Part shown: positions 17,464 to 26,384 of the stretch, piece by piece | Position numbering within the stretch: the first letter of the stretch is position 1 | Layout: each line of letters opens with the position of its first letter | NCBI GenBank assembly: GCA_000967895.1 | Contig: FO203512.1 | Span: 879,582-943,581, forward strand | DNA: 64,000 nt | Direction: 5' to 3' | Source of the DNA: Oleispira antarctica RB-8 | GTDB taxonomy: Bacteria; Pseudomonadota; Gammaproteobacteria; Pseudomonadales; Oceanobacteraceae | Program-made: the position numbers and the translations under genes | The notes under the pieces: generated by a model | What the model saw: the letters and a program-made list of their open reading frames with translations, nothing else | What the model was told of the DNA's origin: nothing | Databases searched by the model: none

Positions 17464-19335
17464 ATGAATATTATATTTGAAAAGACAGCATTAAAGAAAC
17501 CAGTACTAAAAAATAAAATACTAAAGCGAACATTGAATATTGCATTATTATCGAGTGTATTGTCGATGCTATTAACAGGGTGTGGCTTATTATCAGAGCC
17601 TCGTTCGATGGAATATACGTCAGTTGAAATTCTAGATGTGACGGGAAGCAGTCGAGTTATAGATAATGGAAATGTATTTGATCAGGCCGATAGTCAGCTT
17701 GATGAATTTTCAAAGAAAGTAGGTTATCCCCTTGAAGGTTTATGTTTTTATCAGCCTCAAGGTAATAGTAGCCAACAACAGGTCTTTTTATTAGATGAGT
17801 CTTCAATGGCGCATCAGATGTTGGTTGAACAGAATGAAAATGATTTTAATCTGTTAGAAATTCGACAGTTTCCATTGCCTCCTAATGCAGAATATTGTGT
17901 GGTAGATGATCAAAGCGATCGATTATTCGTTAGTGAAGAGCATATTGGGGTTTGGGTTTATTCTGCTCGGGCAGAAAGTGATGTGAGTCGTTCTATTATT
18001 GATTTGGTGAAACCTTATGGCAACTTGATCAATAACAGTGGCCCATTAGTAATGATAGATCAGCAGCTTTTTGTGGCTGAAAAAGAAGGGCACTTTATTC
18101 ATCAGTACGATGTTCAAGCACGCTTAAAAAAGAGTTATCAATTAAACCATAATGTAAGTTTAGATGGACTCGAGGTTAAGCGAGAAGGAGAACACCTTAT
18201 TCTCAATTATTTGGATGATCACAGTGGAAAAGTATTTCAAACGACGCTGTTATTAAAGGATGAGAATCTAATAACGGATGTATTTGAACAAGAATATTTC
18301 ATCAAAAACATTCCAGCAGACGGAGAGACTCAACCGGTAAGCGATGTAGGAGATGCAGCAGATGATCCCGCTATTTGGTTGCATTCATCGATAGCAGAAA
18401 AAAGCTTGGTATTTGGAACGAATAAGAAACGCGGCTTATTAGTGTATAACCTAGATGGAAACCTGATTCAGCAATTGGATGTTGGGCGTGTCAATAATGT
18501 CGATATTCGTCAGGGCTTTACTCATAAAGGCTTACCAGCAGATATTGCGGCGGCCAGTCAACGAGACAATCGTAGCATTGCGTTATTTCATATTTCTCCC
18601 GTTGATGGCGTGGCATCTGCCGTTAATGAAATTATTACAGGTTTAGATGAAGTCTATGGCTTGTGTATGTATCGTGGTTTGGAAAGTAAAGTTTATGTCT
18701 TTATTAACGATCAGGATGGGCGTTATGAGCAATATGAAATTAGTGATAGTGCAGCGGGTTGGTCGGGCACACGAGTACGTGAATTTAGTGTCGGTTCTCA
18801 GCCAGAAGGCTGCGCAGCTGATGATAAAAACCAACGTTTATTTGTGGGCGAAGAGAATGTTGCATTATGGACTTTAGGCGCGGAGCCTGATGCGAATAAA
18901 CGCAATGATATGACGATGGAAAAAATATCGGCGATCACTGATTATTTACACGCTGATATCGAGGGTATGGATTTATATCAAACCGAGACTGAGAATTATT
19001 TATTAGTGTCCAGTCAAGGCAATGACAGTTATGTTTTATTTCAAGCAGAGTCTCCTTATGAGTACGTCGGTCGTTTTCGCATTAGCCTTAATTCGATCAG
19101 TGGTATTGATGGCGCTTCGGAGACCGATGGTCTCGCAGTATCGGGTGCTTATTTAGGTGAAAAATATCCTCAAGGTTTAGTGGTAGTACAAGATGGTCGA
19201 AATTTAATGCCCCACGAAGCGCAGAATTTTAAACTACTTTCTTGGCAGAAAATTAATGACATTATTTTAGCGCCAAAGACTGTCGAGCGTGACGCTATCC
19301 AGCAGCATAAAAATACAAAGGCAGTGGATAAATGA
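17464..19335 (+). CDS. Beta-propeller phytase lipoprotein, two-domain form
   Basis: The product is 623 aa. An N-terminal lipoprotein signal has lipobox LLTGC (Cys at residue 40). Residues about 50-285 form an incomplete, divergent propeller domain. Residues about 295-610 form a complete beta-propeller phytase domain with DDPAIWLHSS, LVFGTNKKRGLLVYNLDG, VNNVDIRQGF, GLCMYRG, QPEGCAADDKNQRLFVGEE, ADIEGMDLY, LLVSSQGNDSYVLF and IDGASETDGLAV. These supply the acidic calcium- and phosphate-binding residues. The enzyme dephosphorylates phytate at the cell surface or in the periplasm. Tandem incomplete-plus-complete domain phytases are a known arrangement. The stop overlaps the start of the alkaline phosphatase gene (ATGA), which would then act on the lower phosphate esters. 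Confidence 0.92.
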   Translation: MNIIFEKTALKKPVLKNKILKRTLNIALLSSVLSMLLTGCGLLSEPRSMEYTSVEILDVTGSSRVIDNGNVFDQADSQLDEFSKKVGYPLEGLCFYQPQGNSSQQQVFLLDESSMAHQMLVEQNENDFNLLEIRQFPLPPNAEYCVVDDQSDRLFVSEEHIGVWVYSARAESDVSRSIIDLVKPYGNLINNSGPLVMIDQQLFVAEKEGHFIHQYDVQARLKKSYQLNHNVSLDGLEVKREGEHLILNYLDDHSGKVFQTTLLLKDENLITDVFEQEYFIKNIPADGETQPVSDVGDAADDPAIWLHSSIAEKSLVFGTNKKRGLLVYNLDGNLIQQLDVGRVNNVDIRQGFTHKGLPADIAAASQRDNRSIALFHISPVDGVASAVNEIITGLDEVYGLCMYRGLESKVYVFINDQDGRYEQYEISDSAAGWSGTRVREFSVGSQPEGCAADDKNQRLFVGEENVALWTLGAEPDANKRNDMTMEKISAITDYLHADIEGMDLYQTETENYLLVSSQGNDSYVLFQAESPYEYVGRFRISLNSISGIDGASETDGLAVSGAYLGEKYPQGLVVVQDGRNLMPHEAQNFKLLSWQKINDIILAPKTVERDAIQQHKNTKAVDK

Positions 19336-20930
19336 CTTCATTACTGAATCAGTATTCTAGAAATAGCACAGTACGTTGGCTGTTTGTTATTTTAATCTCT
19401 ATTAATATAACCGCTTGTTTTTCAGAGAAAAGAGAAGATATGTCGTTAACATATATTCAATCTTTACCTCAACATCAAGTGAATAATGTGTGGTTTCAGC
19501 AGGCACAATCCAACTTGAAAGATAAGATGAAAAACAAGGTATTAACAAATTCTGCAAGTAGCGCTAAGAATGTCATTTTGTTTGTGGGTGATGGTATGGG
19601 AGTCAGTACGGTATCGGCTGCACGTATTCTGCAGGGGCAGCTCGCAGGTAATAATGGAGAGGAGAATTTATTAAGTTTTGAGCGATTCCCTTTTTCTGGT
19701 TTTTCTAAAACGTATAACGTCGATCAGCAAACCCCTGATTCAGCGGGAACGATGACGGCCATGATGACGGGCGTTAAAACCGATGCGGGTCTTTTATCCG
19801 TTGATGAACAATCGAATCGCGGAGATTGTGCTTCAGCCAAGAATCATCGCCTCACAACAGTATTAGAGCTCGCGGAGTTAGCAGGCAAAGCGACAGGTAT
19901 TGTTACGACGGCACGTATTACTCACGCGACACCTGCAGCCAGTTATGCCAAATCGGTAGAGCGTGATTGGGAGGACGATTCTGAATTGAGTATTGATGCC
20001 AAAGCCTCGGGCTGTGTCGACATAGCCCAGCAGCTTTTGGCGTTCAAAGGCGGTATCGATGTGGCGCTTGGCGGAGGTCGTAAACATTTTCTACCAGAAG
20101 CACAAAAAGGGTCTCGTCAGGATGGAAAAAATCTGATTTCACAATGGCAAACATTGTATCCTCAGGGGCAATACGTAGATTCTAAACAACAATTGTTAGC
20201 ACTCGATAGCAAAATAAATGGACCTTTATTGGGCTTATTCAATGATTCTCATATGGATTATTCTGCCGAGCACTCGGTGGATAAAGTGGAAGAGCCTAGC
20301 TTGTCCGACATGACTCGTATTGCACTTTCGAGATTGAAAAAAAATGATGAAGGTTTTTTCTTAATTGTTGAAGCGGGGCGCATTGATCACGGTCATCATG
20401 CAGGTAATGCTTATAATGCATTGCATGAAACTATTGAGTTGTCAGATGCCGTTGCATTGACTTTAGAGCAAGTAGATCTAACGAATACACTTGTTGTTGT
20501 TACAGCAGATCATAGCCATGTTATGACGTTTGCTGGTTATCCTAAACGGGGTAATCCGATTCTAGGTAAGGTTGTTGCCGCAGGGGAAAATACTCCCACT
20601 TTAGCGGACGACGGTTTACCTTATACGACCTTGTCTTATATGAATGGCCGTGGCATGCATAGCTTAGGGCATGAAGGCGACGCGGATAGGGTTAATAAGT
20701 TGGAAATTAATGTAGGACGTAAAGATATTTCTAAGATCGATACCGAGCTACCTGGTTATCACCAAGAAGCGTTAATTCCGCGTCATTCTGAAACTCATGG
20801 AGGCGAAGATGTTGGCATTTATGCCGCGGGTCCTGGGGCTCAGTGGTTAACGGGAGTGAATGAGCAGAATATGATCTTTCATGTCATTGCTCAGAGCTTG
20901 TTGAGTAAAGATGAAAGCGTGGTTTTTTAG
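19332..20930 (+). CDS. Alkaline phosphatase (PhoA superfamily), lipoprotein
   Basis: The product is 532 aa. The N-terminal signal ends in the lipobox-like NITAC, predicting a lipidated periplasmic enzyme. Catalytic elements are metal-binding Asp in NVILFVGDGMGVS (about residue 80-90), nucleophile Ser in QTPDSAGTMTAMMTG (about 135), and HATPAASYAKSVERDWEDDSE. Further ligands are in LIVEAGRIDHGHHAGNAYNALHE, VVTADHSHVMTFAGY and a late His (SETHGGEDVGIYAAGPGA). It overlaps the phytase stop by 4 bp, indicating translational coupling. It would release orthophosphate from the phytase products. A strong terminator follows. Confidence 0.93.
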   Translation: MTSLLNQYSRNSTVRWLFVILISINITACFSEKREDMSLTYIQSLPQHQVNNVWFQQAQSNLKDKMKNKVLTNSASSAKNVILFVGDGMGVSTVSAARILQGQLAGNNGEENLLSFERFPFSGFSKTYNVDQQTPDSAGTMTAMMTGVKTDAGLLSVDEQSNRGDCASAKNHRLTTVLELAELAGKATGIVTTARITHATPAASYAKSVERDWEDDSELSIDAKASGCVDIAQQLLAFKGGIDVALGGGRKHFLPEAQKGSRQDGKNLISQWQTLYPQGQYVDSKQQLLALDSKINGPLLGLFNDSHMDYSAEHSVDKVEEPSLSDMTRIALSRLKKNDEGFFLIVEAGRIDHGHHAGNAYNALHETIELSDAVALTLEQVDLTNTLVVVTADHSHVMTFAGYPKRGNPILGKVVAAGENTPTLADDGLPYTTLSYMNGRGMHSLGHEGDADRVNKLEINVGRKDISKIDTELPGYHQEALIPRHSETHGGEDVGIYAAGPGAQWLTGVNEQNMIFHVIAQSLLSKDESVVF

Positions 20931-20946
20931 TGCAATCAACAGGCAT

Positions 20947-20986
20947 AAAAAAAGGAGCTGCTAGTATGTCTAGTGGCTCCTTTTTT
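20947..20986 (+). terminator. Intrinsic terminator after phytate operon
   Basis: An A-rich 5' arm leading into GGAGC pairs with GCTCC leading into a T6 run, with an inner CTAG/CTAG pairing extending the stem. It lies 16 bp past the alkaline phosphatase stop. The flanking A and T runs could also serve the convergent lipoprotein gene on the minus strand. Confidence 0.85.
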
Positions 20987-21017
20987 ATATTGACTCGCTT
21001 TAAATTCGCTGACCCTA

Positions 21018-21968
21018 TTAATGGCTCTTGCGCATTATTTTTTCAACTTCGGTCGCTAAGGTGCCTGCTTGTTCATCGAATGGACGATGACGAATATCAT
21101 CATGCTTTAAGGCAACACTAACGCGATATAACCAACGCTCAACACGAAGCGCAATGGCTTCTGCATTATCACTATTGGCATTATTTATTTCATTTGAAAA
21201 GTCAGTAATGATATTCGCATGATCGGCCGCTCGTTGAGCATTATGGGTCGCTTGCATAATCTGTTTTTTAGCACGAGGTGTTTTACCAATTAATGCCTGT
21301 GCTTCCTTCATGCTGCGTTGTGCTACAGCCCAGCTTGTGGGTGCAATACTATCGCCGCCTTTGCCTTTGGTATTCTTCAGTTGGTCTTTAATTGACTGCA
21401 GTTGAATAAACTCAATGGTATCAACTTCGTTGCTGTGCATGCGCGGTAGTAATTCTTTTTGTCCTTTTTGTGCTTCCGCTATTTTCCCATCTTCGATTAA
21501 ATCGATCAGTGTGACAATGGTCGCAGTGATGTTTTTATAATCTTCTGGGTAATATTTATCGGCTTTGATTTCCAATAATTTTTCTTTGTGCTTAAGAGTA
21601 GAACGCAAGGTAGTAATAACGGCTTTCTTAGTGGCTAAACCCGCTTCAATGGTTTTTTTAGCTGCCATGGCAACAGGTTTAACTTCGCCATCAGGGTTGC
21701 CTGATGTATGCATACCACGAGCTTCTATAAGTTTAGCTTGTGCTATTTTAAGGTGGCGAGGGGCGTAATAAGCAAGATCTTCGGTTTTGCCTAATTCAAT
21801 ATTCATTTGTGCCCGTTGAATGCTTTTAGCAGCAGACTCGTCGGCCATCGCAGCGTCTTTTTTAGCTTCAAGTTCTATATAGTCTAGGTTGGCAACTTTA
21901 GTTGCGCAGCCTGTCATTAAACTGACCGAAAGAATGGCGGTCAGTGGTAATAAACGCAAGGTGTGCAT
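21018..21968 (-). CDS. Coiled-coil lipoprotein, DUF4398-like, unknown function
   Basis: About 316 aa from the ATG at 21968; the frame extends six codons further to 21986. The lipoprotein signal is MHTLRLLPLTAILSVSLMTGC. The mature part is helical and rich in Ala, Lys and Glu, with two related helical stretches (AKSIQRAQMNIELGKTEDLAYYAPRHLKIAQAKL and SWAVAQRSMKEAQALIGKTPRAKKQIMQATHNAQRA). That pattern resembles DUF4398 periplasmic lipoproteins. No catalytic motif is visible. It is convergent to the phytate operon and has its own promoter region (21969-22100). A structural or envelope-maintenance role is only a guess. Confidence 0.65.
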   Translation of the reverse strand: MHTLRLLPLTAILSVSLMTGCATKVANLDYIELEAKKDAAMADESAAKSIQRAQMNIELGKTEDLAYYAPRHLKIAQAKLIEARGMHTSGNPDGEVKPVAMAAKKTIEAGLATKKAVITTLRSTLKHKEKLLEIKADKYYPEDYKNITATIVTLIDLIEDGKIAEAQKGQKELLPRMHSNEVDTIEFIQLQSIKDQLKNTKGKGGDSIAPTSWAVAQRSMKEAQALIGKTPRAKKQIMQATHNAQRAADHANIITDFSNEINNANSDNAEAIALRVERWLYRVSVALKHDDIRHRPFDEQAGTLATEVEKIMRKSH

Positions 21969-21986
21969 AAGCAGTCCTTTTCCCAA

Positions 21987-22321
21987 GTATTTGTTTTATT
22001 TGGCTTAATGGTATCACTTTTAATCACTAAGTGAACTTTTGACCGTTCTTGATTGTTAGAGCATAAGCTACACTTAAGACAATACGTGGGTAAAGAGACG
22101 TGTATTGATCATGATTTTTAATCGTCACTTTATGAAAAATAACGTTAAAGTCTCTTTAAAAATGAGCGATAACAAAAGTGATAGCAAAGAAAGAGTTGCT
22201 AATTATTACGCTAATTTTCTTGCGTGGGCTTTTTAGCCCTGCTAATAATAAGTTAGCGCAACTCATTGAATATGAGTGATACCGTAAAGAATGCGAAACA
22301 AGCCACAAAGGAGTGAGCGAC
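21987..22321. other. Divergent intergenic region with a doubtful short ORF
   Basis: About 330 bp separate the minus-strand lipoprotein from the gene at 22322. A 41-codon frame (22111-22236, plus) is present but lacks a ribosome binding site. A short GGGCT/AGCCC hairpin sits at its end. I do not call it a gene. The region presumably holds the two promoters. Confidence 0.3.
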
Positions 22322-22939
22322 ATGAGTGCCGTATTACAACCCTTGTTTTGGCGTTTAGCCAACGAACAGAACTCTGACATGGATATGGTCAGTGTGCTTA
22401 TGCCCCGCGGTGCAGAAGAAGAGAAAGTTGCGATAGAGTATGCAATAGATGTTTCTTTTAAGCCTTCAACTCAACACCAAAGCCCGATTGATTTACGCTG
22501 GTCTGAAGAAGACGGTGAGTTGTTTATGAGCTTGTTGAAGAATGTGATGAACATCGGCGATGAACATATTGAACTGGACATTGAAGATGGCATGATTCAA
22601 GGCCTTATCAATTTAGTCGCAACGGCTCGCTTTCATACGCCGTGGCCAGGGGATGATTTGGAAGGTGAAGATTTTATGACTTATCGTAAAGAAATAGAAG
22701 TAGGGGATTTTATTTCTTTAAATACTGTTTATGGTTTCTATAGTGCGGTGATTGTTGCGTTGGATTCGATTGATGCAACGGTAGTATTGCTGGATGACAT
22801 TATCGCTCCAGAAACCGTGGATGCGCCTGAAGAGCTGGAGGACGTGATTATGCCAAGTCACCGCTTGTTAATGCTTAACCGGGTCTGTGTATTGCCAGCG
22901 GAATTTGCTGAAGATATGGAGGCGACGTTACTGCATTAG
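22322..22939 (+). CDS. Conserved-looking acidic protein of unknown function
   Basis: The product is 205 aa from ATG 22322. The AGGAG at 22309-22313 is spaced 8 nt from it, and it makes the upstream GTG at 22313 unusable as a start. The protein is strongly acidic (many Glu/Asp), soluble, and has no signal peptide or membrane helix. Residues 10-60 and 110-170 are beta-rich (KEIEVGDFISLNTVYGFYSAVIVALDSIDATVVLLDD). I do not recognise the family. It lies between a lipoprotein gene and a convergent DEAD-box helicase gene, which gives no functional clue. Confidence 0.6.
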   Translation: MSAVLQPLFWRLANEQNSDMDMVSVLMPRGAEEEKVAIEYAIDVSFKPSTQHQSPIDLRWSEEDGELFMSLLKNVMNIGDEHIELDIEDGMIQGLINLVATARFHTPWPGDDLEGEDFMTYRKEIEVGDFISLNTVYGFYSAVIVALDSIDATVVLLDDIIAPETVDAPEELEDVIMPSHRLLMLNRVCVLPAEFAEDMEATLLH

Positions 22940-23011
22940 CGACTGGAATATAGAAGCGAAGGAATTTTACAACCTTCGCTCTATTATTTTCTAGTTAGCC
23001 ATTAGTCGCTT

Positions 23012-24415
23012 TTAGTCATCACTAGGCTTATGAGGTGCTGGGTTTTTCTTCTTCTTGATCGGTGCGAAACCTTTAGAATCCATCAAGTTGCTTGGCTTTG
23101 GCTGAGGACGACTAGGGCGTGGGCCATTTGCTTTTTTAGCACTGACTTTCTTCGTTGCTGGAGCAGCACCTTTACCAGGACGTTTATCACGACCAGGGCC
23201 GGCTTTCTTCTTCTTAATACCTGCCGCTTTACCAGACGCTTTTAAGCGCTTAGGGCCACTGTAAGCACCTTTTAATTCTTTAATCGCGCGATGCTCAAAA
23301 TCTTGCTTAATGTAGCGTTCGATAGCTGCTTTTAAGTTCCACTCAGTATGGTTGATCAGCGAGATCGCAGTTCCGGATTCACCCGCACGGCCCGTACGGC
23401 CAATACGGTGAACATAATCATCGCCTTTGCGTGCCATATCATAGTTCACAACCAGATCGATGCCTTTAACATCCAAACCACGTGAAGCAACGTCGGTAGC
23501 AACTAATACGGTGATCTTGCCTTCGCGGAATAACTGCATCGTCGCGTTACGCTGATCTTGGCTTAATTCACCGTGCAATACCGCACAACGACAGCTGTGC
23601 TGACGCAAGAACACGTTTAAACGTTCTGACTCAGTACGGGTATTTGTGAAGATGATGGCTTTTTCATAGTCATCATTCGATAATAACCAACTTAATAGAC
23701 GGTCTTTATGAGCACCATCGTCGGCTAGAATGACTTGCTGTTTAATGTTGTCATGCTTGTCTTGAACCGTCGCAGTGGTAATTTCCATCGGGTTATCAAG
23801 AACTTTAGCTGCAACGCGAGCGATGCCTTTGTGGTGCAATGTCGCAGAGAACAATAACGTCTGGCGATGGCCTTCGTTACATTCGCCCGAGATGATTTCC
23901 ATGTCTTCAGCGAAGCCCATGTCCAACATACGGTCGGCTTCATCTAATACCAGAATTTCTAGGCCAACCAAATCAGTTGAACGACGCTTAATGTGGTCAA
24001 CTAAACGACCAGGGGTCGAAACAACAATTTCTGGATTCTTACGCAACATCGCGGCTTGGAATTTAAAGTCATCACCACCGGTCAATAGGCCAACGTTCAT
24101 GCCGGTTACGTCAGTGAACTGCTTAGTCGCCTTGAATACTTGGCGCGCTAGCTCACGAGTCGGGCATAAAATTAAACCACGGGTGCCTTGGATCACAGAC
24201 TTAGATTCTAAGAACTTTTGCATCATTGGCAGTATGTACGCCAATGTTTTACCACTGCCCGTTTCTGCACAAACCTGAAGGTCTTTGCCATCTAAGGCGT
24301 GAGGTATCGAAGCTTTCTGCACGTCAGTTGGAACTCTAAGCCTAAGATTATCAAGGGCCTTTTCGATACGATCGTGAATAAAAAAATCAGAGAAAGAAGT
24401 TATTTCAGCAGACAA
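23012..24415 (-). CDS. DEAD-box ATP-dependent RNA helicase (SrmB/RhlE-like)
   Basis: The product is 467 aa. Helicase motifs appear in order: Q-motif region (PTDVQKASIPHALDGKD), I AETGSGKT, Ia PTRELARQ, GG, Ib TPGR, II DEAD, III SAT, IV IIFTNTR, V ATDVASRGLD, VI HRIGRTGRAG. The LDEADRMLDMGFAEDMEIISGE region resembles SrmB more than RhlB. The C-terminal 90 residues are basic, Lys/Pro/Gly-rich and low-complexity, typical of an RNA-binding tail. A role in ribosome assembly or mRNA turnover is expected from the family. It is a single gene with its own promoter region. Confidence 0.92.
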   Translation of the reverse strand: MSAEITSFSDFFIHDRIEKALDNLRLRVPTDVQKASIPHALDGKDLQVCAETGSGKTLAYILPMMQKFLESKSVIQGTRGLILCPTRELARQVFKATKQFTDVTGMNVGLLTGGDDFKFQAAMLRKNPEIVVSTPGRLVDHIKRRSTDLVGLEILVLDEADRMLDMGFAEDMEIISGECNEGHRQTLLFSATLHHKGIARVAAKVLDNPMEITTATVQDKHDNIKQQVILADDGAHKDRLLSWLLSNDDYEKAIIFTNTRTESERLNVFLRQHSCRCAVLHGELSQDQRNATMQLFREGKITVLVATDVASRGLDVKGIDLVVNYDMARKGDDYVHRIGRTGRAGESGTAISLINHTEWNLKAAIERYIKQDFEHRAIKELKGAYSGPKRLKASGKAAGIKKKKAGPGRDKRPGKGAAPATKKVSAKKANGPRPSRPQPKPSNLMDSKGFAPIKKKKNPAPHKPSDD

Positions 24416-24474
24416 GGGAAAGCCTCGGTGGAGTGTTCTAATAGATAAGAAACAGGGTGTGGATAAAAGTCTAG

Positions 24475-25404
24475 CTACATTCTACCAGACTTGTCATTTT
24501 TTGCTGCTTCTTTAAGCAATTTAGCCAATAGCAAAGCCGCAGGGCCGGTATTCGCTTTGTCGGCAAAGATGAGGTTCATATTTGAGCGAGATGGGCCACC
24601 GCCATCGATATCTAATTCTTTCAATTCTCCGGCATCAATTGCGGCTTCAGCGATGCTGCGGGCTAATACCCCGGAGCCAAAACCGAGTTTCAATAATTCC
24701 AATGCTTCAAACATATTGGGTACTGTCCAGCGCTGATCTGAGCCTAAAAATCCACGATTTTCACGACGGTAGCTGCCGGAGTCTCGGATCACGATTTGGC
24801 GATGCAGTTTCATATCGCTGTGATGAATGGCGCGGCCAATGTGGTGTAGCGGATGATCAGGGTGGGCGACACGAACAAATTCCATTTCAATAATCGGCTC
24901 ACCTACCATGCCACTGGGTATCATGTGGTTAATGGCGATTTGAGCTTCGCCATGGCGTAATTTATCGTCAACCCCAGACAGAACTTCAACGTATATTTCT
25001 AGACGAGTCTGTGGGCACTGCTGGCCAAACTCGGTGAGCGCAGCATATAGAATGTGCTTAGGAAACATGTCGTTAAGCACTAAGCCTATTTGCGGCTCCC
25101 AGCCGACAGCGAAATCAGCGGCGGCTTTTTCAGCAGCACTGGCAGCATGAATCAGATCTTTTGCGCGCTGTAGCATGAGCTGGCCGGCATCAGTGAGTAC
25201 CGCTTTTCGCCCTTTGTGTTCAAAAACTTTTACCCCTAAGCCTTGCTGCATTTTCTGCATGGCATAGCTAATACTGCTTTGGCTTTTCAGTAGTTTGTCG
25301 GCTGCGGCTTGAAAGCTACCTTCTTCAACGACTGTGATGAGCATCGACCATTGTTCGAGCGATACTTTGGGCATTAAAGTCTTGAATCTAGGGGATGAAG
25401 ACAT
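24475..25404 (-). CDS. LysR-family transcriptional regulator
   Basis: The product is 309 aa. The N-terminal winged HTH (about 14-75) reads SLEQWSMLITVVEEGSFQAAADKLLKSQSSISYAMQKMQQGLGVKVFE. The remainder is the LysR substrate-binding domain (LVLNDMFPKHILYAAL, and IAINHMIPSGMVGEPIIEMEFVRVAHPDHPL). It is divergent to the azoreductase gene at 25598, the usual layout for a LysR regulator and its target. A 24-bp imperfect palindrome lies between them. The inducer is unknown; quinones or azo-type electrophiles are plausible for an azoR neighbour. Confidence 0.9.
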   Translation of the reverse strand: MSSSPRFKTLMPKVSLEQWSMLITVVEEGSFQAAADKLLKSQSSISYAMQKMQQGLGVKVFEHKGRKAVLTDAGQLMLQRAKDLIHAASAAEKAAADFAVGWEPQIGLVLNDMFPKHILYAALTEFGQQCPQTRLEIYVEVLSGVDDKLRHGEAQIAINHMIPSGMVGEPIIEMEFVRVAHPDHPLHHIGRAIHHSDMKLHRQIVIRDSGSYRRENRGFLGSDQRWTVPNMFEALELLKLGFGSGVLARSIAEAAIDAGELKELDIDGGGPSRSNMNLIFADKANTGPAALLLAKLLKEAAKNDKSGRM

Positions 25405-25453
25405 GAAAAATCGCCTTTTTATTCAAAAATAGGATTTATTTCTTAATAAATAC

Positions 25454-25477
25454 ATCTATTAAATCGATTGATTAGAT
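25454..25477. promoter_or_regulatory. Imperfect palindrome, candidate LysR operator
   Basis: Two 12-nt half-sites (ATCTATTAAATC and GATTGATTAGAT) are complementary at 10 of 12 positions. It sits in the 193-bp region between the divergent LysR and azoreductase genes, about 50 bp from the LysR start. It contains T-N11-A type spacing typical of LysR boxes. The assignment is inference from position and symmetry. Confidence 0.45.
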
Positions 25478-25597
25478 CGGTTATTACTACTACCTGATCA
25501 GAATTGTAGATGTATACTAGCGTCATTAACTCGAAGCCGCAATGTGAAGCAGCTGCTTTGATGGAAACTAGAACGTTAGGCGTGAGAGAAGAAAATT

Positions 25598-26185
25598 ATG
25601 AAAATTGTACATATCGATTCCAGTATCGCGGGCCATGAAGGGACTTCGTCTATTTTAGCTAAGTCAGTCGTCGATAAATTGGTCAGTGGTCAAAATACTC
25701 AGGTTCATTACCGTGATTTAAACCAAGAAAATTTTGGGCACTTAACGGATGAAATATTTTCAGGTTTTCGGCTAGAGGCTGCTGAACGTAATGACGTCCA
25801 GCAGGCTGCAGCGAAACGTTCTGAAATTTATATTGAAGAATTACGCGACGCTGATGTGTTAGTACTGGCAGCGCCAATGTATAACTTCAGCACGCCTTCT
25901 ACCGTCAAAGCTTGGATCGATCATGTTGCTCGTGCGGGCATTAGTTTTGCCTATCGTGAAAACGGTCCCGTAGGATTATTGAACGTGAAAAAGGCTTATG
26001 TGGTATCAACCCGCGGCGGTCAGTATGCAGGTAGTGGGTTTGATCACATGTCTCCTTGGATTGAGCAGGTTTTAAAATTTGTTGGTATTCAAGACGTTGA
26101 GTTTATTTATGCTGAAGGCATGGCGGGTGGCAATGCTGAACAGTCGGTACAAGTAGCCAATCAGCAGATTGCCGAATTGTCTTAA
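25598..26185 (+). CDS. azoR: FMN-dependent NADH-azoreductase / quinone reductase
   Basis: The product is 195 aa with a flavodoxin-like fold. Features are VHIDSSIAGHEGTSSILAKSVVDKL (phosphate-binding loop for FMN), VLAAPMYNFSTPSTVKAWIDHVARAGISFAY (FMN ring binding), and VVSTRGGQYAGSGFDHMSPWIEQVLKFVGI. These match AzoR, which reduces quinones and azo compounds by two-electron transfer in the cytoplasm. It is divergent to a LysR regulator and followed after 43 bp by a small ORF on the same strand. Protection from electrophilic quinones is the usual physiological role. Confidence 0.92.
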   Translation: MKIVHIDSSIAGHEGTSSILAKSVVDKLVSGQNTQVHYRDLNQENFGHLTDEIFSGFRLEAAERNDVQQAAAKRSEIYIEELRDADVLVLAAPMYNFSTPSTVKAWIDHVARAGISFAYRENGPVGLLNVKKAYVVSTRGGQYAGSGFDHMSPWIEQVLKFVGIQDVEFIYAEGMAGGNAEQSVQVANQQIAELS

Positions 26186-26228
26186 GTATTAGACTAACAA
26201 TTAATTGAATAAGATTTTGGAGAAAATA

Positions 26229-26384
26229 ATGAGTGCATTAGAATTACAAAGCGCGATGAGCGATACGTTATTACATTTGGTATTAGCGCAAAGAGCACAA
26301 GTTAAGAAACAGCGTGAGCAGCTTGCTGAGCAAAAATCTGCCCATGCTGTTTCTTCATCAAGGGTTTATGCTAAAGCGGCTTAG
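26229..26384 (+). CDS. Small protein (51 aa) downstream of azoR
   Basis: The ATG at 26229 is preceded by GGAG at good spacing (TTTTGGAGAAAATA). The product is a helical, Gln/Ala/Lys-rich peptide (SDTLLHLVLAQRAQ, then KKQREQLAEQKS). It has no signal or membrane segment. It probably shares the azoR transcript. Its last 14 bp overlap the 3' end of the convergent MFS gene. I do not know its function; the ribosome binding site and operon position are the main support. Confidence 0.55.
   Translation: MSALELQSAMSDTLLHLVLAQRAQVKKQREQLAEQKSAHAVSSSRVYAKAA

Noticed and set aside
22111-22236. 41-codon frame in the intergenic region before 22322
   Set aside because: There is no ribosome binding site and the composition is not protein-like; noted only as part of the intergenic entry.
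23775-24278. 167-codon open frame on the plus strand opposite the DEAD-box helicase
   Set aside because: The helicase frame has all conserved motifs; the antisense frame shows no family pattern or start signal.
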